Below, one piece after another: positions 26,284 through 33,549 of a stretch of DNA of 64,000 nt; within the stretch, counting starts at the first letter, position 1; every line of letters starts with the position of its first letter. The translations under genes and the position numbers were made by a program. The DNA lies in the NCBI GenBank assembly GCA_012103315.1, contig WLWZ01000013.1, positions 53,797 to 117,796 of the forward strand, given 5' to 3'. Below the pieces are notes generated by a model that worked only from the letters and a program-made list of their open reading frames with translations, was not told the origin of the DNA and did no database searches. Source of the DNA: Alphaproteobacteria bacterium. Its GTDB lineage: Bacteria > Pseudomonadota > Alphaproteobacteria > MPNO01 > UBA2964.

Positions 26284-26673
26284 TCAGACCTTTTTGGCGG
26301 CGATGCACTCGACCTCGAGCAGGTACTCGGGACTGGCCAGGCCTGATACGAGCAGGAAGGTTGAGGCGGGCTTGGTATCCCCCCAAACCCTGGACCGCAC
26401 TGCCTGATAGCCCTCACGGTCTTCGCGGTTGATCAGAAAGGATTTCATAAAGACAACGTCTTCAAACCCATAACCGGATTCGGCGAGAACCTTTTGCATA
26501 TTACTGAAGACAAGCTCCGACTGGGCTTCAATACCCTGGGGGATCGGACCTTCTTTAGGTGAAGCGGTCTGACCGGCGACGAACAGATACTTGCAGCCTG
26601 CGTCAGCTTCTACTGAATGATGATAGTTTTGCGGAAACGACAAAGAGTCCGGATTTGTGCGTTTATGGGCCAC
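26284..26673 (-). CDS. RidA/YjgF-family protein
   Basis: About 129 aa starting at GTG 26673, which has GGGAGA 7 bases upstream; an ATG 75 bases earlier has no such site. The typical fold is visible: YLFVAGQTASP, then VFSNMQKVLAESGYGFEDVVFMK, and the C-terminal STFLLVSGLASPEYLLEVECIA. The usual catalytic Arg of RidA (in the R-x-A/C-V motif) is not evident here, where the region reads STFLLVSG. It may therefore belong to a non-deaminase Rid subfamily (Rid1-7). Encoded 1 base upstream of the VOC gene. Confidence 0.85.
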   Translation of the reverse strand: MAHKRTNPDSLSFPQNYHHSVEADAGCKYLFVAGQTASPKEGPIPQGIEAQSELVFSNMQKVLAESGYGFEDVVFMKSFLINREDREGYQAVRSRVWGDTKPASTFLLVSGLASPEYLLEVECIAAKKV

Positions 26674-26804
26674 GGCAACTTCTCCCGTTGAAATCCATCG
26701 AGCGACATGCTCGATTGAGAATGACCCATGATACCAGCCCGAGCCCATCCGTCACGGGTAGAACAACCGATTTACAAATCAAGAGTTCAAAAATATTTAA
26801 CGGA

Positions 26805-26903
26805 CTAGGAGACGGGAATAATATTTGATGACGCGACATGTAAAGCGACCAAGATAGCCGCTATTAGAAAAAGTGCCCCTATTGATTTTGCAATTTCAAC
26901 CAT
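26805..26903 (-). CDS. Small single-span membrane peptide (32 aa)
   Basis: ATG 26903 to TAG 26805, 32 residues: a short charged N-terminus (MVEIAKS), one hydrophobic helix IGALFLIAAILVALHVA, and a short polar tail ending NIIPVS. AGGGAG lies 7 bases before the ATG, the same ribosome-binding site style used by many genes here. Layout fits small regulatory membrane proteins or a minor transporter/oxidase subunit. No homologue is recognised. It lies between the RidA and SnoaL-like genes, which run in the same direction. Confidence 0.5.
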   Translation of the reverse strand: MVEIAKSIGALFLIAAILVALHVASSNIIPVS

Positions 26904-27192
26904 TTTAATTCTCCCTGTAAAAACTGCCCTGGCGCCCCCGCAGCGACTGACAGATAACCACTACACACCCTCATATGAGCAAGGCGCGTGCCAGATTTTA
27001 CGAATCACGAGAAATCAAAGACTTATGGTTAGTTTTCGTTAATACCGGGTGGAATATGTGGGAACGACTCTACCCAATATTGGCAGATTCCCACACATTT
27101 GTGTGGCGCTGAGAAACTTCCTGAACCCTTTATGCAGGAAATGGACAGAAACAGCTGTCCTTCGAAGCCAACGATTTTGTAAGTGCAGTATC

Positions 27193-27609
27193 CTATGTCA
27201 GGCTGGCGAGCCCAAACGCCTCTGCGATGCTCAGCGAATCCGTGAATTCGTGGATTGCACTGATCTGCCCATCGCAAAAGATGACCCGGTGCATCCAGCG
27301 TCCTTCGACAATCTGGCCTGATTTGTCGCACCGGGTTTTAAAACGACCCCAGCTCGTGACGATGTCATCACGCCCGATCATACCTTCGCAGACATATTCC
27401 TCGTGGGTCATGTTGGCGGTGACCGCAGCGAGAAATTCCTCCATTCCGTCGCATCCCTTCCAGATTCCGCCCCACGGGACGGAGTCTGGTGCATGTTCGT
27501 GCATCTCAAAATCGTCAGCCAACGCGTTCATCAGGGGCGCGGTATCGCTCTTGTTATAAGCGGTATAGATTTCGTCGATGATGGTAAGATTCGCATTGTT
27601 TTCAGTCAT
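27193..27609 (-). CDS. SnoaL-like/NTF2-fold protein
   Basis: 138 aa with the cone-shaped NTF2-like pattern: helix IIDEIYTAYNKSD, LADDFEMHEHAP, then a strand-rich half ending GRWMHRVIFCDGQISAIHEFTDS. The ATG has GAGGAT upstream. Members of this superfamily act as small hydrolases, cyclases, isomerases or binding modules. No catalytic residue set can be assigned. It stands alone, with about 300 non-coding bases on each side. Confidence 0.75.
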   Translation of the reverse strand: MTENNANLTIIDEIYTAYNKSDTAPLMNALADDFEMHEHAPDSVPWGGIWKGCDGMEEFLAAVTANMTHEEYVCEGMIGRDDIVTSWGRFKTRCDKSGQIVEGRWMHRVIFCDGQISAIHEFTDSLSIAEAFGLASLT

Positions 27610-27904
27610 CCAATATCCTCATATCTGAGCACTGCATCCACTAGTTTATGCTGCTTCTAGCGGGGCGTGAAGTCTCGTTTAGCCCCCCCCTCAGTATCTG
27701 GGTGCGGGGTTATCATTTCAGTCGGCAGTGCAAGACGGCCACCTAGCGTAAGCCCACACTGCAAGGCTCCTCTATCTATCTTGATACGGTGCACTCTGGG
27801 GCCGCCGTTAAAGGTTTTGGAATGGCCGGTTTACAGACATCAACACACCGTGAGCTAATATCCCATATCGAGTGCCAAGCGGACTAAATTCTCTCCAAAG
27901 AAAA
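27610..27904. other. Intergenic stretch of unknown content
   Basis: About 295 bases between the SnoaL-like start and the nrdB terminator without a supported reading frame. It has an eight-C run near 27683-27690 and paired segments GCAGTG (27725-27730) and CACTGC (27757-27762). I could not recognise tmRNA, SRP RNA or a riboswitch. It may hold the promoter of the SnoaL-like gene or an unrecognised small RNA. Confidence 0.4.
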
Positions 27905-27932
27905 AGGCCGCCATCCTTGCGGATGACGGCCT
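27905..27932 (-). terminator. Terminator of the nrdAB operon
   Basis: AGGCCGCCATCC and GGATGACGGCCT pair at 11 of 12 positions around TTGC. On the minus strand the stem is followed by TTTTTCTTT. It lies 44 bases past the nrdB stop. Confidence 0.75.
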
Positions 27933-27975
27933 AACTGAATGCCCCGGTGCCTACTCTAAGAAACTACTCTGGCAA

Positions 27976-28941
27976 TCAGCTGTTCCATACCTCGTCCCAG
28001 TTTCCTTGCGTTGCCGCCTTGGAATACTCGGTCGCACGGTTTTCGAAGAAATTCGCATGCTCAACCCCGTTGAGGATTTCATCCAGCCAGGGCAAAGGAT
28101 TCTTTTCGATCCGGAAAATCGGCTGTAGACCAAGCTGCGACAGGCGCCGGTCAGCGATAAAGCGGATATATTCTTTCACCTCAGCTGCCGTCAGCCCCTC
28201 GGCAGGGCCAAGCTCGAAGGCGAGATTGATAAACGCGTCTTCATGTTCAACGACCGTGTTACAGGCGAGATAGATTTCGCGCTGTAATTCAGCGTTCCAG
28301 ATTTCAGGGTTTTCCGACACAAAGGTGCGGAACAGTTTGATCATGGATTCACAATGCAGGCTCTCATCCCGCACGGACCAGGACACAATCTGACCCATTC
28401 CCTTCATCTTGTTGTGACGCGGGAAGTTCAACAGGATCGCGAAAGACGCGAAAAGCTGTAGCCCTTCGGTAAAGCCGGCAAAGACAGCCAATGTCTTGGC
28501 AATATCGACCTTACTCTCGCAGTTAAAGCCCTGCATATAATCGTATTTGTCCTTCATCTCCTTATAATGAAGGAAGGCCTCATACTCGGTCTCCGGCATG
28601 CCAATCGTATCGAGTAGATAGGAATAGGCTGCGATATGGACGGTCTCAATGTTTGAGAACGCCGCCAGCATCATCTGCACCTCGGTCGGTTTAAAGACCT
28701 GGGTGTAATGCTTCATGTAGCAGTTGTTTACTTCGATATCGGCTTGCGTAAAGAAGCGGAAAATCTGTGTCAGCGTGTGGCGTTCTTCAGGCCGCAGCTT
28801 GTTGTGCCAGTCTTTAACGTCATCCGCTAACGGCACTTCTTCGGGAATCCAGTGGACCCGCTGTTGCGTCAACCAAGCGTCATAACACCATGGATAGCGA
28901 AACGGCTTGTAAACGATTTTTTCTTCCAACAGCCCAGACAT
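27976..28941 (-). CDS. nrdB: Ribonucleoside-diphosphate reductase beta subunit NrdB (class Ia)
   Basis: 321 aa. The di-iron ligands are visible as Asp in FFTQADIEVN, Glu and His in NIETVHIAAYSYLL (about residues 97-110) and Glu plus Glu-x-x-His in SWSVRDESLHCESM. The radical tyrosine is present seven residues after the first-helix Glu (E-T-V-H-I-A-A-Y), so this is a Tyr-radical enzyme and not the Phe-containing class Ic. No N-terminal ATP-cone. AAGGGAAG precedes the ATG. It is downstream of nrdA by 69 bases. Confidence 0.95.
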   Translation of the reverse strand: MSGLLEEKIVYKPFRYPWCYDAWLTQQRVHWIPEEVPLADDVKDWHNKLRPEERHTLTQIFRFFTQADIEVNNCYMKHYTQVFKPTEVQMMLAAFSNIETVHIAAYSYLLDTIGMPETEYEAFLHYKEMKDKYDYMQGFNCESKVDIAKTLAVFAGFTEGLQLFASFAILLNFPRHNKMKGMGQIVSWSVRDESLHCESMIKLFRTFVSENPEIWNAELQREIYLACNTVVEHEDAFINLAFELGPAEGLTAAEVKEYIRFIADRRLSQLGLQPIFRIEKNPLPWLDEILNGVEHANFFENRATEYSKAATQGNWDEVWNS

Positions 28942-29010
28942 TATATTCTTCCCTTACCAACTTTTTTATTGAGAACCGACGCTCCAAAGCCTCGGTAATC
29001 TCGATTATTC

Positions 29011-30924
29011 CTACTGACAGGCGAGACATTCCTCGTAGTCATTATCATTTTCAGAATCGCCCTCTTTCGGCGCCGCGCCGGCCGCCAGAGGGATTTCAAT
29101 CGCATCCGGAGAAGGCACTGGCATGATGCCATCGGCCATAATCTCGTTGACCTCTTCCTTCTGCGACACGGCTTCAGCGCGCTGGATCGATTTGGACCGG
29201 CAGTAGTAAAGGCTCTTCACGCCCTTCTTCCAGGCCTGCCAATGGATGTCATGCAGCACTTTCTTTTCGACATCGGCTGGCAGGAACACGTTGATCGATT
29301 GCGACTGGCAGATGTGCTCCGCCCGGTCACCCGCGAGATCGATGATCCAGCGCTGATCCAGTTCAAAGGCCGTCTTGAAGACGTCTTTCTCGTCATCTGA
29401 CAGGAAGTCGAGATGCTGGACCGAGCCTTCATGCGTTGTGATTGATGACCAAATCTCATCAGTATCCTTGCCCTTTTCGGCCAATAAAATTTTGAGATAC
29501 TTGTTTTTGACGCTGAACGAACCCGACAGTGTTTTATGGGTGAAGGAGTTCGCCGCAATTGGCTCAATGCCGGGTGAAGACCCACCGCAAATGATCGAAA
29601 TCGATGCCGTCGGCGCAATGGCCATCTTGCTGGAGAACCGTTCCATGATGCCATAATTGGCAGCATCGGGGCAGGCACCGCGTTCTTCGGCCAGTTCAAC
29701 CGACGCGACATCGGCCTGCTCGCGGATGTGTTTGAACATTTTCTTGTTCCACACCTTGGCCATGACCGATTCCAGCGGAATGTTTTGCGACTGATAGAAC
29801 GAATGCAGCCCCATAACACCAAGCCCAACCGAGCGTTCGCGCATCGCTGAATAACGGGCGCGTTCCATTTCGTCAGGGGCGTTATCGATGAAATCCTGAA
29901 GGACATTATCGAGGAAGCGCATGATGTCAGGGATGAACTGCTCTTCCTGGTTCCACTCGAACCAGGTCTCAAGATTAAGCGAGCATAGACAACACACAGC
30001 GGTGCGCTCCTTGCCATCCTTGTCCATACCCGTGGGCAGCGTAATCTCGCTGCACAGATTCGACATCTTAACTTCGAGGTTTCCGAGCTTGTGATGCTCA
30101 GGGATCGCCTTGTTAACGTGGTCGATATAGATGAAATAGGGCTCGCCCGTTTCGACCCGCGCTGTCAGCAAGCGGATCCACAATGACCGGGCAGAAACCG
30201 TCCGTACAACATGTCGATCCTTTGGACTGCGCAGCAGCATTTCGCCATCTTCCTCGACCAGACGCATGAACTCGTCGGTCAGCAGGATGCCATGATGAAG
30301 GTTGAGCGCTTTACGGTTGGGGTCGCCACCAGTCGGGCGGCGCAATTCAATAAATTCTTCAATTTCGGGATGATCGATTGGCAGATAAATAGCCGCTGAA
30401 CCACGTCGCAGCGAGCCCTGACTAATCGCCAATGTCAGAGAATCCATCACCCGAATGAACGGAATAATGCCGGAGGTCTTGCCGTTGGCGCCGACCTTTT
30501 CACCGATGGAGCGCAGATTGCCCCAGTAACTCCCTATGCCGCCACCTTTGGCTGCCAGCCAAACATTCTCATTCCACAGATTCAAAATACCGTCGAGGCT
30601 ATCGGTAGCCTCATTGAGAAAGCAGGAAATCGGCAAGCCGCGCTTTGTGCCACCATTCGACAGAACTGGAGTCGAGGGCATAAACCAGAGTTTACTGATG
30701 TAGTCATAGAGGCGCTGGGCATGTTCAGAATCGTCGGCATAATGTGCTGCGACGCGTGCAAACAAGTCCTGATAGCGTTCATCCGGCATCAAATACCGGT
30801 CAGACAAGGTCTCTTTACCAAATTCCGTCAGCAATTCATCACGACTGTGATCAATGATGACGCGAATGCCACGTTCTGTTTGGAAAATTTCCGGCGAAAT
30901 ATCTACGTTTACGCTATCTGGCAC
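29011..30924 (-). CDS. nrdA: Ribonucleoside-diphosphate reductase alpha subunit NrdA
   Basis: 637 aa starting at GTG 30924 with GGAGGT 7-12 bases upstream. The catalytic chemistry residues are recognisable: Cys in GLPISCFLNE, Asn/Cys/Glu in MSNLCSEITLP, and the C-terminal redox pair in EECLACQ. The barrel begins almost at once (KLWFMPSTPVLSNGG near residue 80), so there is no N-terminal ATP-cone. With none in NrdB either, the usual dATP activity switch seems to be missing. It reduces ribonucleoside diphosphates. Upstream are three GANTC sites and three TGTGGAAAA motifs, consistent with cell-cycle control. Confidence 0.95.
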   Translation of the reverse strand: MPDSVNVDISPEIFQTERGIRVIIDHSRDELLTEFGKETLSDRYLMPDERYQDLFARVAAHYADDSEHAQRLYDYISKLWFMPSTPVLSNGGTKRGLPISCFLNEATDSLDGILNLWNENVWLAAKGGGIGSYWGNLRSIGEKVGANGKTSGIIPFIRVMDSLTLAISQGSLRRGSAAIYLPIDHPEIEEFIELRRPTGGDPNRKALNLHHGILLTDEFMRLVEEDGEMLLRSPKDRHVVRTVSARSLWIRLLTARVETGEPYFIYIDHVNKAIPEHHKLGNLEVKMSNLCSEITLPTGMDKDGKERTAVCCLCSLNLETWFEWNQEEQFIPDIMRFLDNVLQDFIDNAPDEMERARYSAMRERSVGLGVMGLHSFYQSQNIPLESVMAKVWNKKMFKHIREQADVASVELAEERGACPDAANYGIMERFSSKMAIAPTASISIICGGSSPGIEPIAANSFTHKTLSGSFSVKNKYLKILLAEKGKDTDEIWSSITTHEGSVQHLDFLSDDEKDVFKTAFELDQRWIIDLAGDRAEHICQSQSINVFLPADVEKKVLHDIHWQAWKKGVKSLYYCRSKSIQRAEAVSQKEEVNEIMADGIMPVPSPDAIEIPLAAGAAPKEGDSENDNDYEECLACQ

Positions 30925-30966
30925 CCCAAGACCTCCCTATACACTACCCTACGATACAATCCCGGT

Positions 30967-31039
30967 GACTCTGTCTCAGAATCGTCCGGGATAATCCAAT
31001 CCCCGAATTCACGTTGCGTTAGAGGTATTTAGAGGAGTC
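30967..31039 (-). promoter_or_regulatory. Cluster of three GANTC (CcrM/GcrA) sites upstream of nrdA
   Basis: GACTC at 30967-30971, GAATC at 30979-30983 and GAGTC at 31035-31039, that is 43-115 bases before the nrdA start. In alphaproteobacteria CcrM methylates GANTC and GcrA activates promoters carrying such sites. Three in 73 bases is dense for a 5-base motif with one free position. Confidence 0.45.
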
Positions 31040-31245
31040 GCAAGTCCTGCACCTGCTTGGCCATTTCAAGCCAAATTTAAAGCAGATGTAGCGCTAAGCT
31101 TCTCTTCCCCCAACATGACGGAACGAAGCGAAGTTTGCCCGAAGGAGTGTGATTACGTCAACAAGAATTAGTGTTTTTGAGGGTCGCACCTACCATATTT
31201 TGTGCATAATTAGGTGGATGCATCGGGGGCAAAGCATTTATAGCC

Positions 31246-31287
31246 TGTGGAAAACTGCCCTTTTCCCTGTGGAAAACCTGTGGAAAA
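31246..31287 (-). promoter_or_regulatory. Three phased TGTGGAAAA motifs (DnaA-box-like) upstream of nrdA
   Basis: Copies start at 31246, 31268 and 31279, in the same orientation, spaced 22 and 11 bases, so they fall on one face of the helix. On the minus strand each reads TTTTCCACA, one base from the DnaA box TTATCCACA. They lie about 320-360 bases before nrdA. A nearby inverted repeat, ATTTCAC-AGAG-GTGAAAT (31292-31309), may be a further site. Confidence 0.4.
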
Positions 31288-31337
31288 AATAATTTCACAG
31301 AGGTGAAATATTTTTATCAAAAATGACTATAAACGGA

Positions 31338-31368
31338 AAAAAGGGCCGACCAATCGTCGACCCTTTTT
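31338..31368. terminator. Terminator downstream of ligJ
   Basis: The arms AAAAAGGGCCGAC and GTCGACCCTTTTT pair with one mismatch around CAATC. There are T-runs on both strands, so it can work in either direction; it ends the ligJ transcript 17 bases after its stop. Confidence 0.75.
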
Positions 31369-31384
31369 ATCAGCACATATCTTC

Positions 31385-32404
31385 TTATGCCGCGATGGCG
31401 TCTTTCAGCCTCGGGAAGACGTTAAAGGCATTTTCCGAGAAAATCTGCGCTTTTTCAGCATCTGAGATATCCGCCGCATCGATATAGCGTTTGGTATCAT
31501 CAAAGTTATAGCCGGTTTCCGGATCAACACCGCGGACCGCGCCAACCATCTCGGAGGCGAACAGAATATTCTTCGTGGGAATCACTTCCAGCAAGCAATC
31601 GATGCCTGCCTGATGATACACACACGTGTCAAAGTACACATTATTGAGCAACAGCTCGTCCAGAAGCGGACGCCCCATATCTTGTGCCAACCCACGGAAA
31701 CGACCCCAGTGGTAGGGAACAGCGCCGCCGCCATGCGGGATGATGAATTTGAGTGTTGAAAATTCCTTAAACAGGTCCGACATCAAAAGCTGCATGAACA
31801 CGGTCGTGTCACCACAGAGATAATGCGAGCCGGTGTGATGGAAGTTTGGATTGCACGAACCACTCACATGCAGCATCGCTGGCACATCAAGCTCAACCAT
31901 CGCCTCATAGACCGGATACCACCATTTGTCGGTGATCGGCGGGTCAGTCCACATCGCGCCTGACGGATCAGGGTTCAGGTTAAGACCAATAAAGCCCATC
32001 TCATTGACGCAACGTTTCAGCTCCGCGACGCTTTTTGCCGGTTCAACACCGGGATATTGCGGCAGCTGGCAAACCGGCACGAACTTGTCGGGATACATAT
32101 CGCAGGCCCGCTTGACCATGTTGTTGCAAATGGTCGCCCAGTATTCGCTGGTCTTATGAGTACCAAGATGATGCCCCATGCCAACAGCACGTGGCGAAAA
32201 GATAGTCAGATCTGACCCGCGTTCTGCCTGTAGCTTGAGCTGCGCTGCTTCCAGCCGTTCCGCCATTTCTTCATCTGTGCATTGGAATGCCGCCTCGGAA
32301 GGGACGAAGTTAGGATCGTTGGCGACTCCTTCCAACTGTTCCTTGCGGTAATCCGTCAGCTGCGGCGGCTCAGTCGTGTAATGGCCATGGCAATCGATAA
32401 TCAT
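31385..32404 (-). CDS. ligJ: 4-oxalomesaconate hydratase (LigJ)
   Basis: 339 aa, the length of LigJ. Segments that I recognise from Sphingobium LigJ are MIIDCHGHYTT at the start (metal-binding His-x-His), ERGSDLTIFSPRA (about residues 61-73), GLNLNPDPSG (about 140), IPHGGGAVPYHWGRFRG (about 223) and IPTKNILFASEMVGAVRG near the C-terminus. The enzyme is an amidohydrolase-superfamily hydratase that turns 4-oxalomesaconate into 4-carboxy-4-hydroxy-2-oxoadipate in the protocatechuate/gallate 4,5-cleavage pathway. The next upstream gene is an aldolase that could split the product, and a LigI gene lies 6 kb away. GGAGTA precedes the ATG. Confidence 0.88.
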   Translation of the reverse strand: MIIDCHGHYTTEPPQLTDYRKEQLEGVANDPNFVPSEAAFQCTDEEMAERLEAAQLKLQAERGSDLTIFSPRAVGMGHHLGTHKTSEYWATICNNMVKRACDMYPDKFVPVCQLPQYPGVEPAKSVAELKRCVNEMGFIGLNLNPDPSGAMWTDPPITDKWWYPVYEAMVELDVPAMLHVSGSCNPNFHHTGSHYLCGDTTVFMQLLMSDLFKEFSTLKFIIPHGGGAVPYHWGRFRGLAQDMGRPLLDELLLNNVYFDTCVYHQAGIDCLLEVIPTKNILFASEMVGAVRGVDPETGYNFDDTKRYIDAADISDAEKAQIFSENAFNVFPRLKDAIAA

Positions 32405-32435
32405 AATAAATACTCCCTATTAAATTCTGTTCCAG

Positions 32436-32497
32436 CCCGCTCCCCCTCCCGACCACCCAATAACATTACCCTGTGGGTGGTCGGGAGGGGGAGCGGG
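32436..32497. repeat. Palindromic intergenic element, copy B (perfect 24-bp inverted repeat)
   Basis: The left arm 32436-32459 and right arm 32474-32497 are perfect reverse complements over 24 bases, with a 14-base loop (ATAACATTACCCTG). It lies between the aldolase and ligJ in the same operon direction, 3' of the aldolase stop. The left arm is identical over 24 bases to the left arm of copy C. It would form a very stable RNA hairpin but has no T-run, so mRNA 3'-end protection or partial attenuation is more likely than simple termination. Confidence 0.85.
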
Positions 32498-32513
32498 TGG
32501 CGAGGTTAGCTAA

Positions 32514-33419
32514 CTAGTAAGAAGGCGCGGGCTCGGTCGGCTTATCTCCACCGCTGCCACGTCCACTTAGTTCCAGCCCTTTGTCGAGACCAGGCGTTGA
32601 CCGAACAGGTGCTGCCATAAGGAACGTGTAACCTTCATCAAGAATGCGCTGAACGTTTCCAGCATTCACGTGAGGATGCCCGACAGCGACATTATTTTCC
32701 TTACAGTTCGCAACAATCTCGGCCATCGCTTCCAACACGACCGGATGTTCATACTGGCGCGGATAACCAAGCTCCTGGCTTAAATCGCCTTCTCCGATCA
32801 ACACGGCGCCAACACCAGGAACATTCTTGAGAATATCCGGTAGTGCGGCCATTCCAGCGGTGTCCTCTATCATCAGGATCACCATAATCTCGCCTTCGGG
32901 CACAAGCGGCCAGACATCAGCCTTCTTGTAATATTCCTGCTGACCAAGGCCCCAGTAACGGGTGGCCGACGTTGGACCATCGCCACGAATACCAGCAGGC
33001 TCATAAAGCGGCGCATCGCTCATCCGCGGATAGCGGCATGCCGCAACGGCGTTATAGGCTTCATCAACAGAGCTAATATGCGGCCAGACAACTCCATAGA
33101 CGCCGAGATCGAGCGCCTGCTTGGCCTGAAACTGCGCCATCTCGTTACCATTCGGTGGGACACGCACCATCGGGGTTACAAGTGGAGCCAGCGAACCCGA
33201 TTTGGCAATCTGCCCCCGGTTCAACATATATTGCAGACAATCCCGCAATATCGGGCCATCCCACGGATTATGTTCCATTTCGAACACGATACCGTCATAG
33301 CCGGTGTTTGTGCTGTAAGCGACCGCCGACGGAACGTCAGGCGTAGAAAATGCGGTAAAGGCTGGTTTGCCTGCCGCGAGCGCACCAATCACACCATTGA
33401 GTCTTGTCGAGTCTGCCAT
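32514..33419 (-). CDS. HpcH/HpaI-family class II aldolase
   Basis: About 301 aa; ATG 33419 is chosen for its AGGGAAG ribosome-binding site over an upstream in-frame ATG. The TIM barrel of HpaI is recognisable: GYDGIVFEMEHNPWDG, the VRVPPNG strand with the substrate Arg, GVYGVVWPHI, MIEDTAGMAAL with the metal Glu, and AVLIGEGDLSQELG with the metal Asp. Such enzymes cleave 4-hydroxy-2-oxo acids to pyruvate plus an aldehyde or oxo-acid. With ligJ directly downstream it is a candidate for cleaving 4-carboxy-4-hydroxy-2-oxoadipate, a step normally done by the unrelated LigK (RraA-fold). It is divergent from the LigB-like gene. Confidence 0.85.
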   Translation of the reverse strand: MADSTRLNGVIGALAAGKPAFTAFSTPDVPSAVAYSTNTGYDGIVFEMEHNPWDGPILRDCLQYMLNRGQIAKSGSLAPLVTPMVRVPPNGNEMAQFQAKQALDLGVYGVVWPHISSVDEAYNAVAACRYPRMSDAPLYEPAGIRGDGPTSATRYWGLGQQEYYKKADVWPLVPEGEIMVILMIEDTAGMAALPDILKNVPGVGAVLIGEGDLSQELGYPRQYEHPVVLEAMAEIVANCKENNVAVGHPHVNAGNVQRILDEGYTFLMAAPVRSTPGLDKGLELSGRGSGGDKPTEPAPSY

Positions 33420-33549
33420 CTGTCTTCCCTGAAGATCTGTAAATGTTGGCCGCAGTGTACTGATGTTCTGACCCGCAGACAAACGCACTGCAGCCTTGCG
33501 CCGCAATTTTTTTCAGTTAAACCTCAGTCAAACGCTTCACGAGGAATTC

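Noticed and set aside
29217..30017. A 266-codon minus-strand frame inside nrdA in another frame
   Set aside because: Arg/Ser-rich, low-complexity composition typical of an out-of-frame reading of nrdA.
31115..31171. An 18-codon frame upstream of nrdA
   Set aside because: No ribosome-binding site and no hydrophobic or repeat pattern.
31246..31310. Replication origin suggested by DnaA-like boxes and AT-rich sequence
   Set aside because: Only three weak boxes, no origin-linked genes (dnaA, dnaN, hemE, parAB) nearby; promoter control of nrdA is simpler.
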